A stretch of 64,000 bases of DNA from Aeromicrobium sp. A1-2 (GTDB taxonomy: Bacteria > Actinomycetota > Actinomycetes > Propionibacteriales > Nocardioidaceae), in the NCBI RefSeq assembly GCF_003443875.1, contig NZ_CP027482.1, positions 2,542,001 through 2,606,000 of the forward strand, given 5' to 3'. Shown piece after piece: positions 34,358 to 46,070 of this stretch (position 1 is the stretch's first letter; each line of letters opens with the position of its first letter). The translations under genes and the position numbers were made by a program. The notes under the pieces were generated by a model, which was given only the letters and a program-made list of their open reading frames with translations, made no database searches and was not told where the DNA came from.

Positions 34358-35002
34358 TCAGGGGGCGAGACGGTCACGACGCCAGCCGTCGCCCTGCCGG
34401 GCGTACCTGAGGCGGTCGTGCAGCCGGCTCTCCCGGCCCTGCCAGAACTCGATCGTGTCGAAGGCGATGCGGTAGCCGCCCCAGATCGGTGGACGTACGA
34501 TCTCGTGGCCGCCGAACACCTGCTCGACCTCGAGGACGCGCTGCTCCAGCGACTCGCGGTTGGGGATCGGTCGAGACTGCGGTGACGCGACGGCGCCGAT
34601 CTGGGATCCACGCGGCCTGGACTGGAAGTACGAGTCGGACTCGGCCTCGTCGATGCGGTTCACGACGCCCTCGACCCGCACCTGCCGCTGCAGCGGATGC
34701 CACAGCATGGTCGCCGCGGCACGCGGATTCGCCTCCAGCTCAGCACCCTTGCGCGACTCATAGCTCGTGAAGAAGGTCAGGCCGCGCTCGTCCAGCCCCT
34801 TGAGCAGCACGATGCGGACAGCAGGCCGCCCATCACGTGTTGCCGTCGCCAGAGCCATGGCATTCGGCTCGTACAGGTCCGCGTCGATCGCCTCGTTGAG
34901 CCACCGACCGAACAGCGCCAGCGGATCATCGCCGGCGGCCGTCTCGTCGAGCCCCTCACGGGCGTACTCGGCCCGCATCTGCGCCAGATCGGGGGTCTCC
35001 AT
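34358..35002 (-). CDS. pdxH: Pyridoxamine 5'-phosphate oxidase
   Basis: 214 residues, family length. It oxidises PNP/PMP to PLP with FMN. Motifs: NAMALATATRDGRPAVRIVLLKG, FFTSYESRKGAELEANPRAA (FMN-binding), QRQVRVEG, SYFQSRPRGSQIGA and the C-terminal GGYRIAFDTIEFWQG plus RLHDR. ATG 35002 follows TACGGT by six bases; a much longer frame (to 36424) is only a shadow across citrate synthase. Divergent from citrate synthase with 36 bp between, an arrangement typical of actinobacteria. Confidence 0.95.
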   Translation of the reverse strand: METPDLAQMRAEYAREGLDETAAGDDPLALFGRWLNEAIDADLYEPNAMALATATRDGRPAVRIVLLKGLDERGLTFFTSYESRKGAELEANPRAAATMLWHPLQRQVRVEGVVNRIDEAESDSYFQSRPRGSQIGAVASPQSRPIPNRESLEQRVLEVEQVFGGHEIVRPPIWGGYRIAFDTIEFWQGRESRLHDRLRYARQGDGWRRDRLAP

Positions 35003-35008
35003 GACTCC

Positions 35009-35014
35009 ACCGTA
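35009..35014 (-). promoter_or_regulatory. -10 box TACGGT of pdxH, leaderless configuration
   Basis: TACGGT on the minus strand is followed by GGAGTC and the ATG at 35002. Confidence 0.5.
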
Positions 35015-35038
35015 GTGGCGCAGTGCAGAATGCAGGGT

Positions 35039-36145
35039 ATGACTGAAGTGCACCACGGGCTGGAAGGCGTCATCGCGTTCGAGAGCGAGATCGCCGAACC
35101 CGACAAGGAAGGCTCTGCACTGCGTTATCGCGGTGTCGACATCGACGACCTGGTCGGCCGCGTGCCGTTCGAAAAGATCTGGGGGCTGTTGGTCGACGGC
35201 TCGTACGAACCCGGCCTCCCGCCGGCAGAACCGTTCCCGATCCCGGTCCACTCCGGCGACATCCGCGCCGACGTGCAGAGCGCCATCGCGCTGACCGCAC
35301 CGGCGTGGGGCCTCAAGCAGCTCTACGACATCGATGACGTGCAGGCCCGCGAGGACCTCGCTCGCACCGCGGTCATGATCCTGTCGTACGTCGCCCAGGC
35401 CGCCCGCGGCGTCAGCAAGCCCATGGTGCCGCAGGCCGAGATCGACAAGAACGACTCGATCATCGGACGGATGCTCACCCGTTGGCGTGGCGAGGTCACC
35501 CCCGATCACGCCAAGGCCATCGACGCTTATCTGGTCTCGGCTGCCGAGCACGGCATGAACGCATCGACGTTCACTGCTCGCGTCATCGCCTCGACCGGTG
35601 CTGATGTCGCCGCCGCGCTCTCCGGAGCCGTCGGTGCCATGTCGGGCCCGCTGCACGGCGGCGCCCCGGCCCGTGTGCTGACCATGATCGAGGGTGTCGA
35701 GAAGTCCGGCGACGCGACCAAGTACGTCAAGGATCTGCTCGACTCGGGCGAGCGCCTGATGGGCTTCGGTCACCGCGTCTACCGCGCCGAGGACCCTCGT
35801 GCACGCACGCTGCGACGCACCGCCAAGGAGCTCAACGCTCCGCGAGCCGAGGTCGCCATCGCGCTGGAGCAGGCCGCGCTCAAGGAGCTCCGCGAGCGTC
35901 GGCCCGATCGGGTGCTGGAGACCAACGTCGAGTTCTGGGCCGCCATCGTTCTGGACTACGCCGAGGTGCCCCCGAACATGTTCACGGCCATGTTCACCTC
36001 GGCCCGCACCGCGGGTTGGAGCGCGCACATCCTGGAGCAGAAGCGCACCGGTCGTCTGATCCGGCCGTCCGCGATCTACACCGGCCCGCCGACCCGCGGC
36101 GCCGATGAGGTCGAGGGCTGGAACCCGGCGTGGGCCACCAGCTGA
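35039..36145 (+). CDS. Citrate synthase (CitA-like second citrate synthase)
   Basis: 368 residues, shorter than the main GltA type. MTEVHHGLEGVIAFESEI and LRYRGVDIDDLV start the protein; AEHGMNASTFTARVIAST, SGPLHGGAPARVL and GFGHRVYRAEDPRA carry the catalytic His residues and the oxaloacetate Arg; the catalytic Asp region reads NVEFWAAIVLD. This matches actinobacterial citrate synthase 2, which may also act as 2-methylcitrate synthase; activity cannot be decided by eye. The methylmalonyl-CoA mutase operon 4 kb away makes propionate metabolism relevant. A strong hairpin follows. Confidence 0.92.
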   Translation: MTEVHHGLEGVIAFESEIAEPDKEGSALRYRGVDIDDLVGRVPFEKIWGLLVDGSYEPGLPPAEPFPIPVHSGDIRADVQSAIALTAPAWGLKQLYDIDDVQAREDLARTAVMILSYVAQAARGVSKPMVPQAEIDKNDSIIGRMLTRWRGEVTPDHAKAIDAYLVSAAEHGMNASTFTARVIASTGADVAAALSGAVGAMSGPLHGGAPARVLTMIEGVEKSGDATKYVKDLLDSGERLMGFGHRVYRAEDPRARTLRRTAKELNAPRAEVAIALEQAALKELRERRPDRVLETNVEFWAAIVLDYAEVPPNMFTAMFTSARTAGWSAHILEQKRTGRLIRPSAIYTGPPTRGADEVEGWNPAWATS

Positions 36146-36168
36146 CCCAGCACCACTGCACGACGTAG

Positions 36169-36200
36169 AAGGGCCCCATCCGTCGCCGGATGGGGCCCTT
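36169..36200 (+). terminator. Strong hairpin after citrate synthase
   Basis: A perfect 14-bp stem with the loop TCGC, 23 bp after the stop. It has no U tract but is very stable, as expected for an actinobacterial terminator. Confidence 0.8.
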
Positions 36201-36238
36201 CGGCGTCCGGCACGTCCGGGACATGGCCCTGCCTCGCC

Positions 36239-36244
36239 TATGCT
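36239..36244 (+). promoter_or_regulatory. -10 box TATGCT, leaderless configuration
   Basis: TATGCT is followed by seven bases and GTG 36252. An in-frame ATG lies inside the box itself (36240) and is therefore not the likely start. Confidence 0.5.
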
Positions 36245-36251
36245 GAGCGCC

Positions 36252-37163
36252 GTGAGGTCAAAGGGAATCACGATCCTCGCGGGGGTCATTGCCGCGGTCG
36301 TGCTCGTGAGCCTGACGATCGGTCTGGCCTCCCCCGACGGCTCGGTGGGCGAGGGCCAGCGGGCCACCCCTTCGGCGGTCCTGGCACCGGCCACGGCGAG
36401 TCCGAGCCCCACGCCGACAGCCACGACGCCGACGCCCGCTGGACCGACCGCGGATCGCGCCCCGGAATCGGTTCAGGGCATCTGGCCCGGGCGATCGGAC
36501 GCGGTGGCGGTTGACGGCAAGACTGTCGACTGGTGCCCCGCGGTCCGCACGAGCGGGGCCGCAGAGGCCGTGGCCGTGTTCGGCAAGGCGGCGGTCCGCG
36601 AGGCGGCCTGCACCGCGGTGCGCTTCGTGTTCGAGCAGCGGTACTCGCGACTGTCACTCCCCCGTACGTCGTACGCAGCGAAGGACCTCGACTTCGTCCT
36701 GACGGCTCTTGCCCCCGTCACGGTGAGCACGTACCACCCCCGCGTCGCGCATTTCGTTGCCTGTCCGAACTGCCAGTCCGCCCGTGATGCTCTCGGGCTG
36801 GTGCTGTTTCGCGGTGCCGGCACGACCGCGGGCGCCAGTCACGCCTCGGCCGGACGGGGTCGGGTCTTCTACGGCAAGGCATACGGGACGGCGGGCTACC
36901 GAGGTCGGGCCGTCTGGGTCAACCCGACATTCTCGAAGGTCGCCATCCGGGTCGACCGCTCCAAGGCGATGCCGCGGATCATCGCGACGCTCGAGGCGTC
37001 CGCTGCGGTGCCGGTGTTCAACTCCTCGGCCCGACGCGACGACATGTTGACGGTGCCGACGCGCGCAGTTTTCATCCTCCGTCGCGAGGGCAAGGCCTGG
37101 AAGCTCGGCGGATGGGACATCCACAGCGGAGCCTTCGCCTACGCCGCACTCGCGATCGTCTAG
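36252..37163 (+). CDS. Membrane-anchored or secreted protein of unknown function
   Basis: 303 residues. An uncleaved or signal helix (about 5-24, ITILAGVIAAVVLVSLTIGL) is followed by a Pro/Thr/Ala linker (38-72) and a globular domain of about 225 residues. The domain has four Cys: one in TVDWCPAVR, one in AACTAV and a pair in VACPNCQSA. I do not recognise the family. It looks like an extracytoplasmic domain on a tether. It has its own promoter, between two terminator-like hairpin regions, so it is monocistronic. Confidence 0.75.
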   Translation: MRSKGITILAGVIAAVVLVSLTIGLASPDGSVGEGQRATPSAVLAPATASPSPTPTATTPTPAGPTADRAPESVQGIWPGRSDAVAVDGKTVDWCPAVRTSGAAEAVAVFGKAAVREAACTAVRFVFEQRYSRLSLPRTSYAAKDLDFVLTALAPVTVSTYHPRVAHFVACPNCQSARDALGLVLFRGAGTTAGASHASAGRGRVFYGKAYGTAGYRGRAVWVNPTFSKVAIRVDRSKAMPRIIATLEASAAVPVFNSSARRDDMLTVPTRAVFILRREGKAWKLGGWDIHSGAFAYAALAIV

Positions 37164-37173
37164 ACGGGCGAGC

Positions 37174-37208
37174 CGGGGCCGGTCGTCCCCCCGAGACGAC
37201 CGGCCCCG
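37174..37208 (+). terminator. First terminator hairpin after the secreted protein gene
   Basis: A perfect 14-bp stem with a 7-base loop, 10 bp after the stop codon. Confidence 0.8.
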
Positions 37209-37234
37209 CACGCCTGACGGCGCCCGCAAGAAAC

Positions 37235-37264
37235 GGTCCGACCACCCCCCCGAACGGTCGGACC
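37235..37264 (+). terminator. Second hairpin in tandem
   Basis: GGTCCGACC pairs perfectly with GGTCGGACC across 12 bases, 26 bp after the first hairpin. It may back up termination before the next promoter. Confidence 0.5.
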
Positions 37265-37312
37265 ACCCACGTGATCAGCAACGCTATCGAAGCCGTGCCG
37301 CCACGTGCAGTC

Positions 37313-37341
37313 TTGACATTAGCGCACGATGTAGTTAATCA
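37313..37341 (+). promoter_or_regulatory. Candidate promoter TTGACA-N17-TAATCA
   Basis: A perfect -35 hexamer TTGACA (37313-37318) is followed by 17 bases and TAATCA (37336-37341). This is the only clear consensus -35 I noticed, and it lies in a noticeably AT-richer stretch. Transcription would give a leader of about 120 bases before the F420-dependent reductase gene. Confidence 0.5.
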
Positions 37342-37362
37342 GGACTATACGGATCTAGTCCT
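37341..37362. promoter_or_regulatory. Operator-like palindrome AGGACTA-N8-TAGTCCT
   Basis: A perfect 7-bp inverted repeat with an 8-base spacer that starts on the last base of the -10 box, hence over the expected transcription start. This is the classic place for a repressor site; spacing resembles MarR/HxlR/TetR operators. The repressor gene is not adjacent. Confidence 0.5.
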
Positions 37363-37394
37363 TTTGAGTTACTCCCTCACCAGGCGATCCTCGG

Positions 37395-37420
37395 CGCGGA
37401 GACACTCCCTTGTCTCCGCG
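37395..37420 (+). promoter_or_regulatory. Stable leader hairpin
   Basis: A perfect 10-bp stem (CGCGGAGACA/TGTCTCCGCG) with a 6-base loop lies in the transcribed leader about 50 bp before the start codon. It could be an attenuator, protein-binding site or mRNA stabiliser. Confidence 0.4.
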
Positions 37421-37468
37421 TCGTCCGTTCCTCGGAATGGTGGCATGGTCCGCGACGTTGAACCCGGT

Positions 37469-38113
37469 ATGACAACAATCGGATTGATCGGCGCTGGACA
37501 CATCGGCGGCCAGTTGGCTCGCGCAGCCACGGCCAAGGGCTACGACGTCGTGATCAGCAACTCACGCGGGCCTGAGACGCTCACCGCACTGATCGACGAG
37601 CTGGGCCCCACAGCCCGGGCCGGTACGGCTCAGGAGGCCGCCGAGGCCGCCGACATCGCGGTCGTGACGATCCCGGTCAAGGCGATCCACTCGGTGCCGG
37701 CGGGCGCTCTCGCAGGCAAGACCGTGATCGACACCAACAACTATTACCCACAACGAGACGGATCGATCCCTGAGCTCGACAGCGAGGCGACCACCAGCGC
37801 CGAGCTGCTGCAGCGCCACCTGCCCGGCGCGCGCGTCGTGAAGGCGTTCAACCACATCCAGTCCGACGCGATCACCGCCGAGGCGCAGGGGCCCGGCACG
37901 ACCGACCGCCGAGCGCTCGCCATCGCCGGCGACGACGCCGCAGCCAAGGCCGAGGTCAGCGCGTTCATCGACGCGGTCGGATTCGACGTCGTCGACCTGG
38001 GCGCCCTGCCCGAGGGCTGGCGGGTGCAGCCCGACACACCTGGCTATGGCCCGCGACTCACGAGCATCCAGATGGCGGCGGCCGCAGCGTCGGCGAGCCG
38101 CCGCAACGGCTGA
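37469..38113 (+). CDS. NADPH-dependent F420 reductase / NAD(P)-binding oxidoreductase
   Basis: 214 residues. The N-terminus MTTIGLIGAGHIGGQLARAA is a dinucleotide-binding Rossmann motif, followed by VVISNSRGPETL (NADP-type second strand) and VVKAFNHIQSDAI, which matches the F420-dependent NADP reductase / coenzyme F420:NADP oxidoreductase family. ATG 37469 gives this canonical start; the frame is open further upstream without support. The gene sits behind a promoter, palindrome and leader hairpin, so it is probably inducible. It is convergent with the transglutaminase gene (3 bp). Confidence 0.88.
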   Translation: MTTIGLIGAGHIGGQLARAATAKGYDVVISNSRGPETLTALIDELGPTARAGTAQEAAEAADIAVVTIPVKAIHSVPAGALAGKTVIDTNNYYPQRDGSIPELDSEATTSAELLQRHLPGARVVKAFNHIQSDAITAEAQGPGTTDRRALAIAGDDAAAKAEVSAFIDAVGFDVVDLGALPEGWRVQPDTPGYGPRLTSIQMAAAAASASRRNG

Positions 38114-38116
38114 GTC

Positions 38117-38908
38117 TCAGCGCAGCTCGGTGAGCTGTTTCAAGTCGTCGGCAGGCAGGGTGTCGACGACCGCGGTGACGTTCATCGACAGCAGGTCCAC
38201 CCGGGCCCAGTGCTGGGACAGGAACGCCGTCTCGGAGGCGTCCTGGCCTGTCGCGATGCGCAGCAGGCTCCCCCGAGGGGCGAGGGTCGTCGCGTCGACG
38301 ACGTGCCAGGCGTCCTCGATGTACGCCTCCGCGACGGCGTGGAAGTCCATCGGATAGAGGCCCGGCGCGTAGACCGAGGCGATCCTGGCCGGGACGTCGA
38401 GCGCGCGCAGCAGTGCCACGACGAGATGGGCGTAGTCCCGACACACGCCCTGGCGGGCCAGCATCGTCGCGACGGCGCCGTCGGTCGGCAGGCTCGCTCC
38501 CGGCACGTACGACAGGTGCGCACCGACCCAGGAGCTGACGGCGTCGAGGAGCTCCTTGCCGTGCACCCCCATGAACTCGGAGTTGGCCGTCGAGAACAAT
38601 GTGTCGGACTCGCAGTAGCGGCTGGGCCGGCGATACTCGATCAGGTCGAGCTCGTCGACCGGAGACGGGGCGGCATGCCCCATGACCTCGGCCGTGTAGT
38701 CGATCGTCATGCGCCCGGCCGGTCCGGTGAGCCGGTGCAGACGAGTCCCGTGGCGCCCGGCGATCTCGTGCGGCTCGAGCTCCACGCCACCGGAGCGGAT
38801 CGTGAGCGACTCGGTCGCCTCGACCCCCTCGGCGACCGCGATCGAGAAGATCAGGTCAGCCTCGGCGTGGAGGTGCAGCTGCAGGTTGGCGGAGACAGAT
38901 CTTTTCAC
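38117..38908 (-). CDS. Transglutaminase-like cysteine protease family protein
   Basis: 263 residues. The triad is visible: Cys about 156 in RQGVCRDYAHLVVALLRALD, His about 190 in DFHAVAEAYIEDAWHVVDAT and Asp about 205. The N-terminal 100 residues form the beta-rich domain usual in bacterial transglutaminase-like proteins. There is no signal peptide, so it is cytoplasmic. The substrate is unknown. GTG 38908 follows CAGGAT by six bases. Confidence 0.88.
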   Translation of the reverse strand: MKRSVSANLQLHLHAEADLIFSIAVAEGVEATESLTIRSGGVELEPHEIAGRHGTRLHRLTGPAGRMTIDYTAEVMGHAAPSPVDELDLIEYRRPSRYCESDTLFSTANSEFMGVHGKELLDAVSSWVGAHLSYVPGASLPTDGAVATMLARQGVCRDYAHLVVALLRALDVPARIASVYAPGLYPMDFHAVAEAYIEDAWHVVDATTLAPRGSLLRIATGQDASETAFLSQHWARVDLLSMNVTAVVDTLPADDLKQLTELR

Positions 38909-38953
38909 TGATCGATCCTGTCACATCTGCGGTGACGCGGCCCGGGACGAGGG

Positions 38954-39925
38954 TCAGCCGTCGAACGCCTCGAGGATCCGGTCAGCGGCGGTCGCGGCCG
39001 GCATCTCTCCGGACAGCACGGCCTCGCGGATCTCCGCGCGCATCGCGGCGACCTGGGGGTCGCCGCGCAGCCGCTGATCGAGCTCGTCGCGCACCAGCGC
39101 CCAGGTGAAGTCGAGCTGCTGCTGGGCCCTCTTCTCGCGGAGACCCTTGCTGCCCATGAACTCGCGGTGCCGGATGATCCGGTTCCAGACGGTATCGATC
39201 CCGGTGCCGTCGAGCGCCGAGCAGGTCAGCACCGGTGGGACCCATCCGGTGCCGCCCGCGTAGACCATGCGGAGCGCACCGGCCAGGTCCTTGGAGGTCG
39301 CCTCGGCCTCCTGCACGCGCTCGCCGTCGGCCTTGTTGACCGCGACGACGTCCGAGATCTCCAGGATGCCCTTCTTGATGCCCTGCAGCTGGTCGCCGGT
39401 GCGAGCGATCGTCAGGAACAAGAACGTGTCGACCATGCCGGCGACCGTGATCTCGGACTGACCGACGCCCACGGTCTCGACCAGCACGACATCGAAGCCG
39501 GCTGCCTCGAGGACCGTCATCGCCTGGCTCGTCGCGCGGGCGACACCACCCAACGTCCCCGCGGTGGGTGAGGGCCGGATATAGGCGTCGGGGCTCACCG
39601 CGAGCCGCGACATCCGGGTCTTGTCACCGAGCACCGATCCGCCGGTACGCACGCTGGACGGGTCGACCGCCAGCACACCCACGCGGTGCCCCTCCTCCAC
39701 GAGGTGCATCCCGAGCGCCTCGATGAACGTCGACTTGCCGACCCCGGGCACGCCCGAGATGCCGACCCGCACGGCCCCCCCGGCCTCGGGGGTCAGGAGG
39801 CCCAGCAGCTCTCGCGCCTCGGCGCGATGGTCGGCACGACGTGACTCGATCAGCGTGATGGCACGGGCGATCGCCGCCCGCTTGCCGACCCGGACGTCGT
39901 CGGCGAGGTCTGCGACGTCGACCAT
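38954..39925 (-). CDS. meaB: Methylmalonyl-CoA mutase-associated GTPase MeaB
   Basis: 323 residues. P-loop GVPGVGKST (about 58-66), the LAVDPSSVRTGGSVLGDKTRM switch region, ETVGVGQSE (Walker B region) and NKADGER (guanine specificity NKxD) are all present. MeaB protects and reloads B12 on the mutase. It begins 13 bp after mutB and ends the mutA-mutB-meaB operon. Confidence 0.95.
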   Translation of the reverse strand: MVDVADLADDVRVGKRAAIARAITLIESRRADHRAEARELLGLLTPEAGGAVRVGISGVPGVGKSTFIEALGMHLVEEGHRVGVLAVDPSSVRTGGSVLGDKTRMSRLAVSPDAYIRPSPTAGTLGGVARATSQAMTVLEAAGFDVVLVETVGVGQSEITVAGMVDTFLFLTIARTGDQLQGIKKGILEISDVVAVNKADGERVQEAEATSKDLAGALRMVYAGGTGWVPPVLTCSALDGTGIDTVWNRIIRHREFMGSKGLREKRAQQQLDFTWALVRDELDQRLRGDPQVAAMRAEIREAVLSGEMPAATAADRILEAFDG

Positions 39926-39938
39926 CAGGCGCTGCCCA

Positions 39939-42125
<2,187 letters not shown>

Positions 42126-42159
42126 GCCTGTGCTCCTTGGTTCGATCGCTGACGTGTGC

Positions 42160-43989
42160 TCATGCGGTCAGCTTCTCTCGGGTCGCGCGCAGAAATGCCA
42201 GGGCGTCCAGTCCGGCGGCGGCATCCGCGTCAGCACCGAGATCGGCCTTGCCGGCGACGATGACGTGGGTCGCGCCGGCGTCACGCAACGCGGTGACCAG
42301 ATCGGCGCCCCACGCGTCGTAGGCCTTGTCGTTGCCGACCAGTGCGACGACGGCGGGCCGGCCCGCCTCGTCGTACGCCGTGACGACGTCGGCGACGCCC
42401 TCGGTCGGTCCGGCGACCACCGTGTCGATGCCACCCGCGGCGAACAAGTTGGCTGCGAACGTGCCACGTGCCGTGAACGCCGAGACGGGGCCCATCGAGG
42501 CGAGGAAGACCGGCGATGCCGCACGGTCGTCACGCAGGGCCTCGAACTCCCCCCCGTAGCGGTGCACCTCGACGGCCCGTGCGTACGGTCGCCGTTCGGG
42601 CAGCTCCTCGTGCAGGTTGGGGAACTCCGAGACACCCGTGATGGGCCGCTTGCGCTTCGCGACGTCGAGGGCCCGCTCGGAGACCGTGGTCCTGATCCAG
42701 GAGCCGATGAGGTCGAGGGCGGACTCCAGCGACGTCGTCTCGTCGATCTCACCGAACAGCGCCCAGGCTGCCCGGGCGAGGTCGTCGGTCAGCTTCTCAA
42801 CACCATGCGCGCCGCCGGCCGGATCGGACACCGCCGCGACGTGGGACTCGCTGATCAGCAGGCTCGAGGTGTTGCGGGCGATGCGTCGACCGAACGGTTC
42901 GGGCAGGCCGAGTGGCTCGTCGAATGGCAGCACCGTGACGGAGGCTGCGCCGCCGACACCGGCGGCGAACGCGGCGACGGTCGTACGCAGCATGTTCACG
43001 TACGGGTCGTACTTCGCCATCATGGGGCGCGACGTCACGGCGTGCTGGTGCTGACCCGCGTCCGCGGTCGTCACCCCGCTGAGCTCGGCGACCCGGTTCC
43101 ACAGTCGGCGGGCAGCGCGGAGCTTGGCGATCGTCGGGAACTGCTCGTCGGTCGCGGCGTAGCGGAAGTCGATCAGCGCGGCGGCCTCGTCGACCGAGAA
43201 GCCGGCCTCAACCAGGATCCGCAGGTAGGTCACCCCGGACCCGAGCGAGTAGGCAAGTTCCTGCGCGTCGGACGCGCCGGCGTCGTGGGCAGCCGTCGCG
43301 TCGACCGTGATCGCCCGCACGCCGAGCCGCTGGGCGAGACGAGCGACCTCGATCAGGGCGTCGAAGTCCGGCTCTGCCGTGCCGCGGAGGGCCTCACCGA
43401 TCGGGTCGGCGCCAAAGCTGGTGCCGGGGGCGGCGGTGACGCCCTTGTCCTCGATGACCGCAGCCAGCGCCGTGGCCGCCGCGAGCGACTCGCCCGGCGC
43501 GTCAAGGACGATCGCAGCGAGGTCGACGAAGACCGGCTCGAGGATCGTCGCGAGCGCGTCGATCGGGACAGCGCCGGTGCCGACCGAGAGCCACAGCGAG
43601 TTGACGCCGTTCTCGAGATCCGTCACGACGTCCCTGGCGGTGCGCTCGGCATCGGGATCGGTGAACCAGGCGCGGATGTCCCAGCCCTCGAGCTCGCGGG
43701 CCGCGGTGCTGCCGCGGGTGAAGGGCGCCTGGCCCGGGAGTCCGCCGTCGGGCAGTCCGGCACTCAGCGTCGGTGTGCCGAGCGGCGCGACGGAGATGCC
43801 GTCCAGCGTCGTGGTCGCGAGCAGCGCCCACACGTCGGTGTCGGGGGCGTCGTCGGCGAGTTTGCGGGACTTGCGGAGGACCGCGGCGGCGGCCTTCTCC
43901 CATTCGTCCTGGGTGTGCTCGAGGCCTTGCGCGAGGGAGACCTCGATCGCACCTACGTTGCTCGGACTCGTCGAGGGGTCTGATGCCAT
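42160..43989 (-). CDS. mutA: Methylmalonyl-CoA mutase small subunit
   Basis: 609 residues. Homologous to MutB through barrel and C-terminal domain, but the His of DxHxxG is absent (region reads [15 protein letters not shown]), as is normal for the non-catalytic subunit. It is first in the operon. ATG 43989 is chosen because TACGAT lies 7 bases upstream; another ATG at 43998 falls inside that box. A 9-bp tandem direct repeat stands about 40-58 bp upstream of the start. Confidence 0.93.
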   Translation of the reverse strand: MASDPSTSPSNVGAIEVSLAQGLEHTQDEWEKAAAAVLRKSRKLADDAPDTDVWALLATTTLDGISVAPLGTPTLSAGLPDGGLPGQAPFTRGSTAARELEGWDIRAWFTDPDAERTARDVVTDLENGVNSLWLSVGTGAVPIDALATILEPVFVDLAAIVLDAPGESLAAATALAAVIEDKGVTAAPGTSFGADPIGEALRGTAEPDFDALIEVARLAQRLGVRAITVDATAAHDAGASDAQELAYSLGSGVTYLRILVEAGFSVDEAAALIDFRYAATDEQFPTIAKLRAARRLWNRVAELSGVTTADAGQHQHAVTSRPMMAKYDPYVNMLRTTVAAFAAGVGGAASVTVLPFDEPLGLPEPFGRRIARNTSSLLISESHVAAVSDPAGGAHGVEKLTDDLARAAWALFGEIDETTSLESALDLIGSWIRTTVSERALDVAKRKRPITGVSEFPNLHEELPERRPYARAVEVHRYGGEFEALRDDRAASPVFLASMGPVSAFTARGTFAANLFAAGGIDTVVAGPTEGVADVVTAYDEAGRPAVVALVGNDKAYDAWGADLVTALRDAGATHVIVAGKADLGADADAAAGLDALAFLRATREKLTA

Positions 43990-43996
43990 AAGGGGC

Positions 43997-44002
43997 ATCG
44001 TA
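43997..44002 (-). promoter_or_regulatory. -10 box TACGAT of the mutA operon, leaderless configuration
   Basis: TACGAT on the minus strand, followed by seven bases and the ATG at 43989. Confidence 0.5.
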
Positions 44003-44028
44003 CGAACACACGGTGATGCGGGCCACTC

Positions 44029-44046
44029 AATGTGACGAATGTGACG
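44029..44046. promoter_or_regulatory. Perfect 9-bp tandem direct repeat upstream of mutA
   Basis: AATGTGACG occurs twice head to tail (44029-44037, 44038-44046); on the mutA sense strand it reads CGTCACATT twice. If transcription begins at the mutA start, the repeats occupy about -40 to -57, a typical activator position. The inverted half-site CGTCAC also occurs at 44056-44061. Confidence 0.45.
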
Positions 44047-44057
44047 AGGGTGTTACG

Positions 44058-44369
44058 TCACGCCGGGTCGAGCGCGACGAGAAAACCGGCCAGGTCGAGC
44101 ACCTGCACGTGCTCGGCGGGAGTCGCGGTGATCTCGCTGGAGACGGTGCGCCGCCGTCCGGTCAGCATCAGGATCCGCCCGATCGTGCCGTGGACCCGCT
44201 CGGTGCCGTCCGCGCCCTCGACCCGCTCGACCCTCCCGTCCAGGTCCGGCGGCATGATCGGCAGCTCGTCGTCGTCACCAGGCGGGCCGGCTCGCCACTG
44301 GACGGCCTCGCCGACCGCGAAGCCCTCCTCGAGCACGACCTCCGACGACGGGTACACATAAGTCCACAC
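44058..44369 (-). CDS. Small actinobacterial protein of unknown function
   Basis: 103 residues, soluble, acidic, with no recognisable domain. It starts MWTYVYPSSEVVLEEGFAVG and contains a short VHGTIGRILMLTGRRRTV stretch suggestive of a beta-strand fold. GTG 44369 follows TACCGT by seven bases. It is divergent from serC with 42 bp between, so it may share regulation with serine synthesis. Confidence 0.65.
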   Translation of the reverse strand: MWTYVYPSSEVVLEEGFAVGEAVQWRAGPPGDDDELPIMPPDLDGRVERVEGADGTERVHGTIGRILMLTGRRRTVSSEITATPAEHVQVLDLAGFLVALDPA

Positions 44370-44376
44370 GCCCTCA

Positions 44377-44382
44377 ACGGTA
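44377..44382 (-). promoter_or_regulatory. -10 box TACCGT of the 103-residue protein gene
   Basis: TACCGT on the minus strand is followed by seven bases and the GTG at 44369. On the plus strand a weaker GAGACT box stands six bases before the serC GTG. Confidence 0.45.
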
Positions 44383-44399
44383 CGGCGGACCGCTCCTGA

Positions 44400-45531
<1,132 letters not shown>

Positions 45532-45537
<6 letters not shown>

Positions 45538-46047
45538 CACCGTGCCGGTGCGATGCAGCTCGCGATGCTCCTCGTAGATCCCGGCATTGGCCCGCAGCGC
45601 GGCGACGTGGTCGTCGTCGAGCTCGCGACGCACCTTGCCCGGTACGCCTGCGACCAGGGAGCGTGGCGGGATCACGACGCCCTCGGAGACCAAGGCCCCC
45701 GCAGCGATCAGGGAGCCGGCCCCGATGACCGCGCCGTTCATGATGATCGCGCCCATGCCGACGAGCACACCGTCGCCGATCGTGGCTCCGTGGATGATCG
45801 CTCCGTGGCCGACCGACACGTCCTCGCCGAGCACGACCGGCATGCCCTTGTCGACGTGGAAGGCGCAGTTGTCCTGCACGTTCGACCGGGCGCCGATCGT
45901 GATCGGCTCGTTGTCGGCGCGCAGGACCGCGCCGTACCAGATGCTGGCGCCGTCGCCGATCACGACGGACCCGGCCAGGGTCGCGTTGGGGGCGACCCAG
46001 GCCGTGTCCGACACCTGAGGGGTCTTGTCTCCTAGTGCGATGAGCAT
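45532..46047 (-). CDS. Gamma-class carbonic anhydrase family protein
   Basis: 171 residues forming a left-handed beta helix of hexapeptide repeats. The metal-ligand His residues appear in NCAFHVDKG, VSVGHGAIIHGATIGDG. The Arg-Asp-Asn of VLRADNEPI and the GVPGKVRREL end are typical. Members hydrate CO2 or have lost activity. ATG 46047 follows TACGTT by six bases. It lies 23 bp downstream of the purine permease. Confidence 0.9.
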
Positions 46048-46053
46048 GAACTC

Positions 46054-46059
46054 AACGTA
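46054..46059 (-). promoter_or_regulatory. -10 box TACGTT of the carbonic anhydrase gene, leaderless configuration
   Basis: TACGTT on the minus strand, six bases before the ATG at 46047. Confidence 0.5.
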
Positions 46060-46070
46060 CCGACAAGGGG

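Noticed and set aside
34358..36424. A very long minus-strand open frame of 688 codons across citrate synthase
   Set aside because: Only its last 214 codons (pdxH) show family motifs; the rest mirrors citrate synthase in the opposite strand, a normal effect of high GC.
42160..43989. Loss of the B12 His in mutA as a damaging mutation
   Set aside because: The small subunit of heterodimeric methylmalonyl-CoA mutase normally lacks this residue; MutB carries it.
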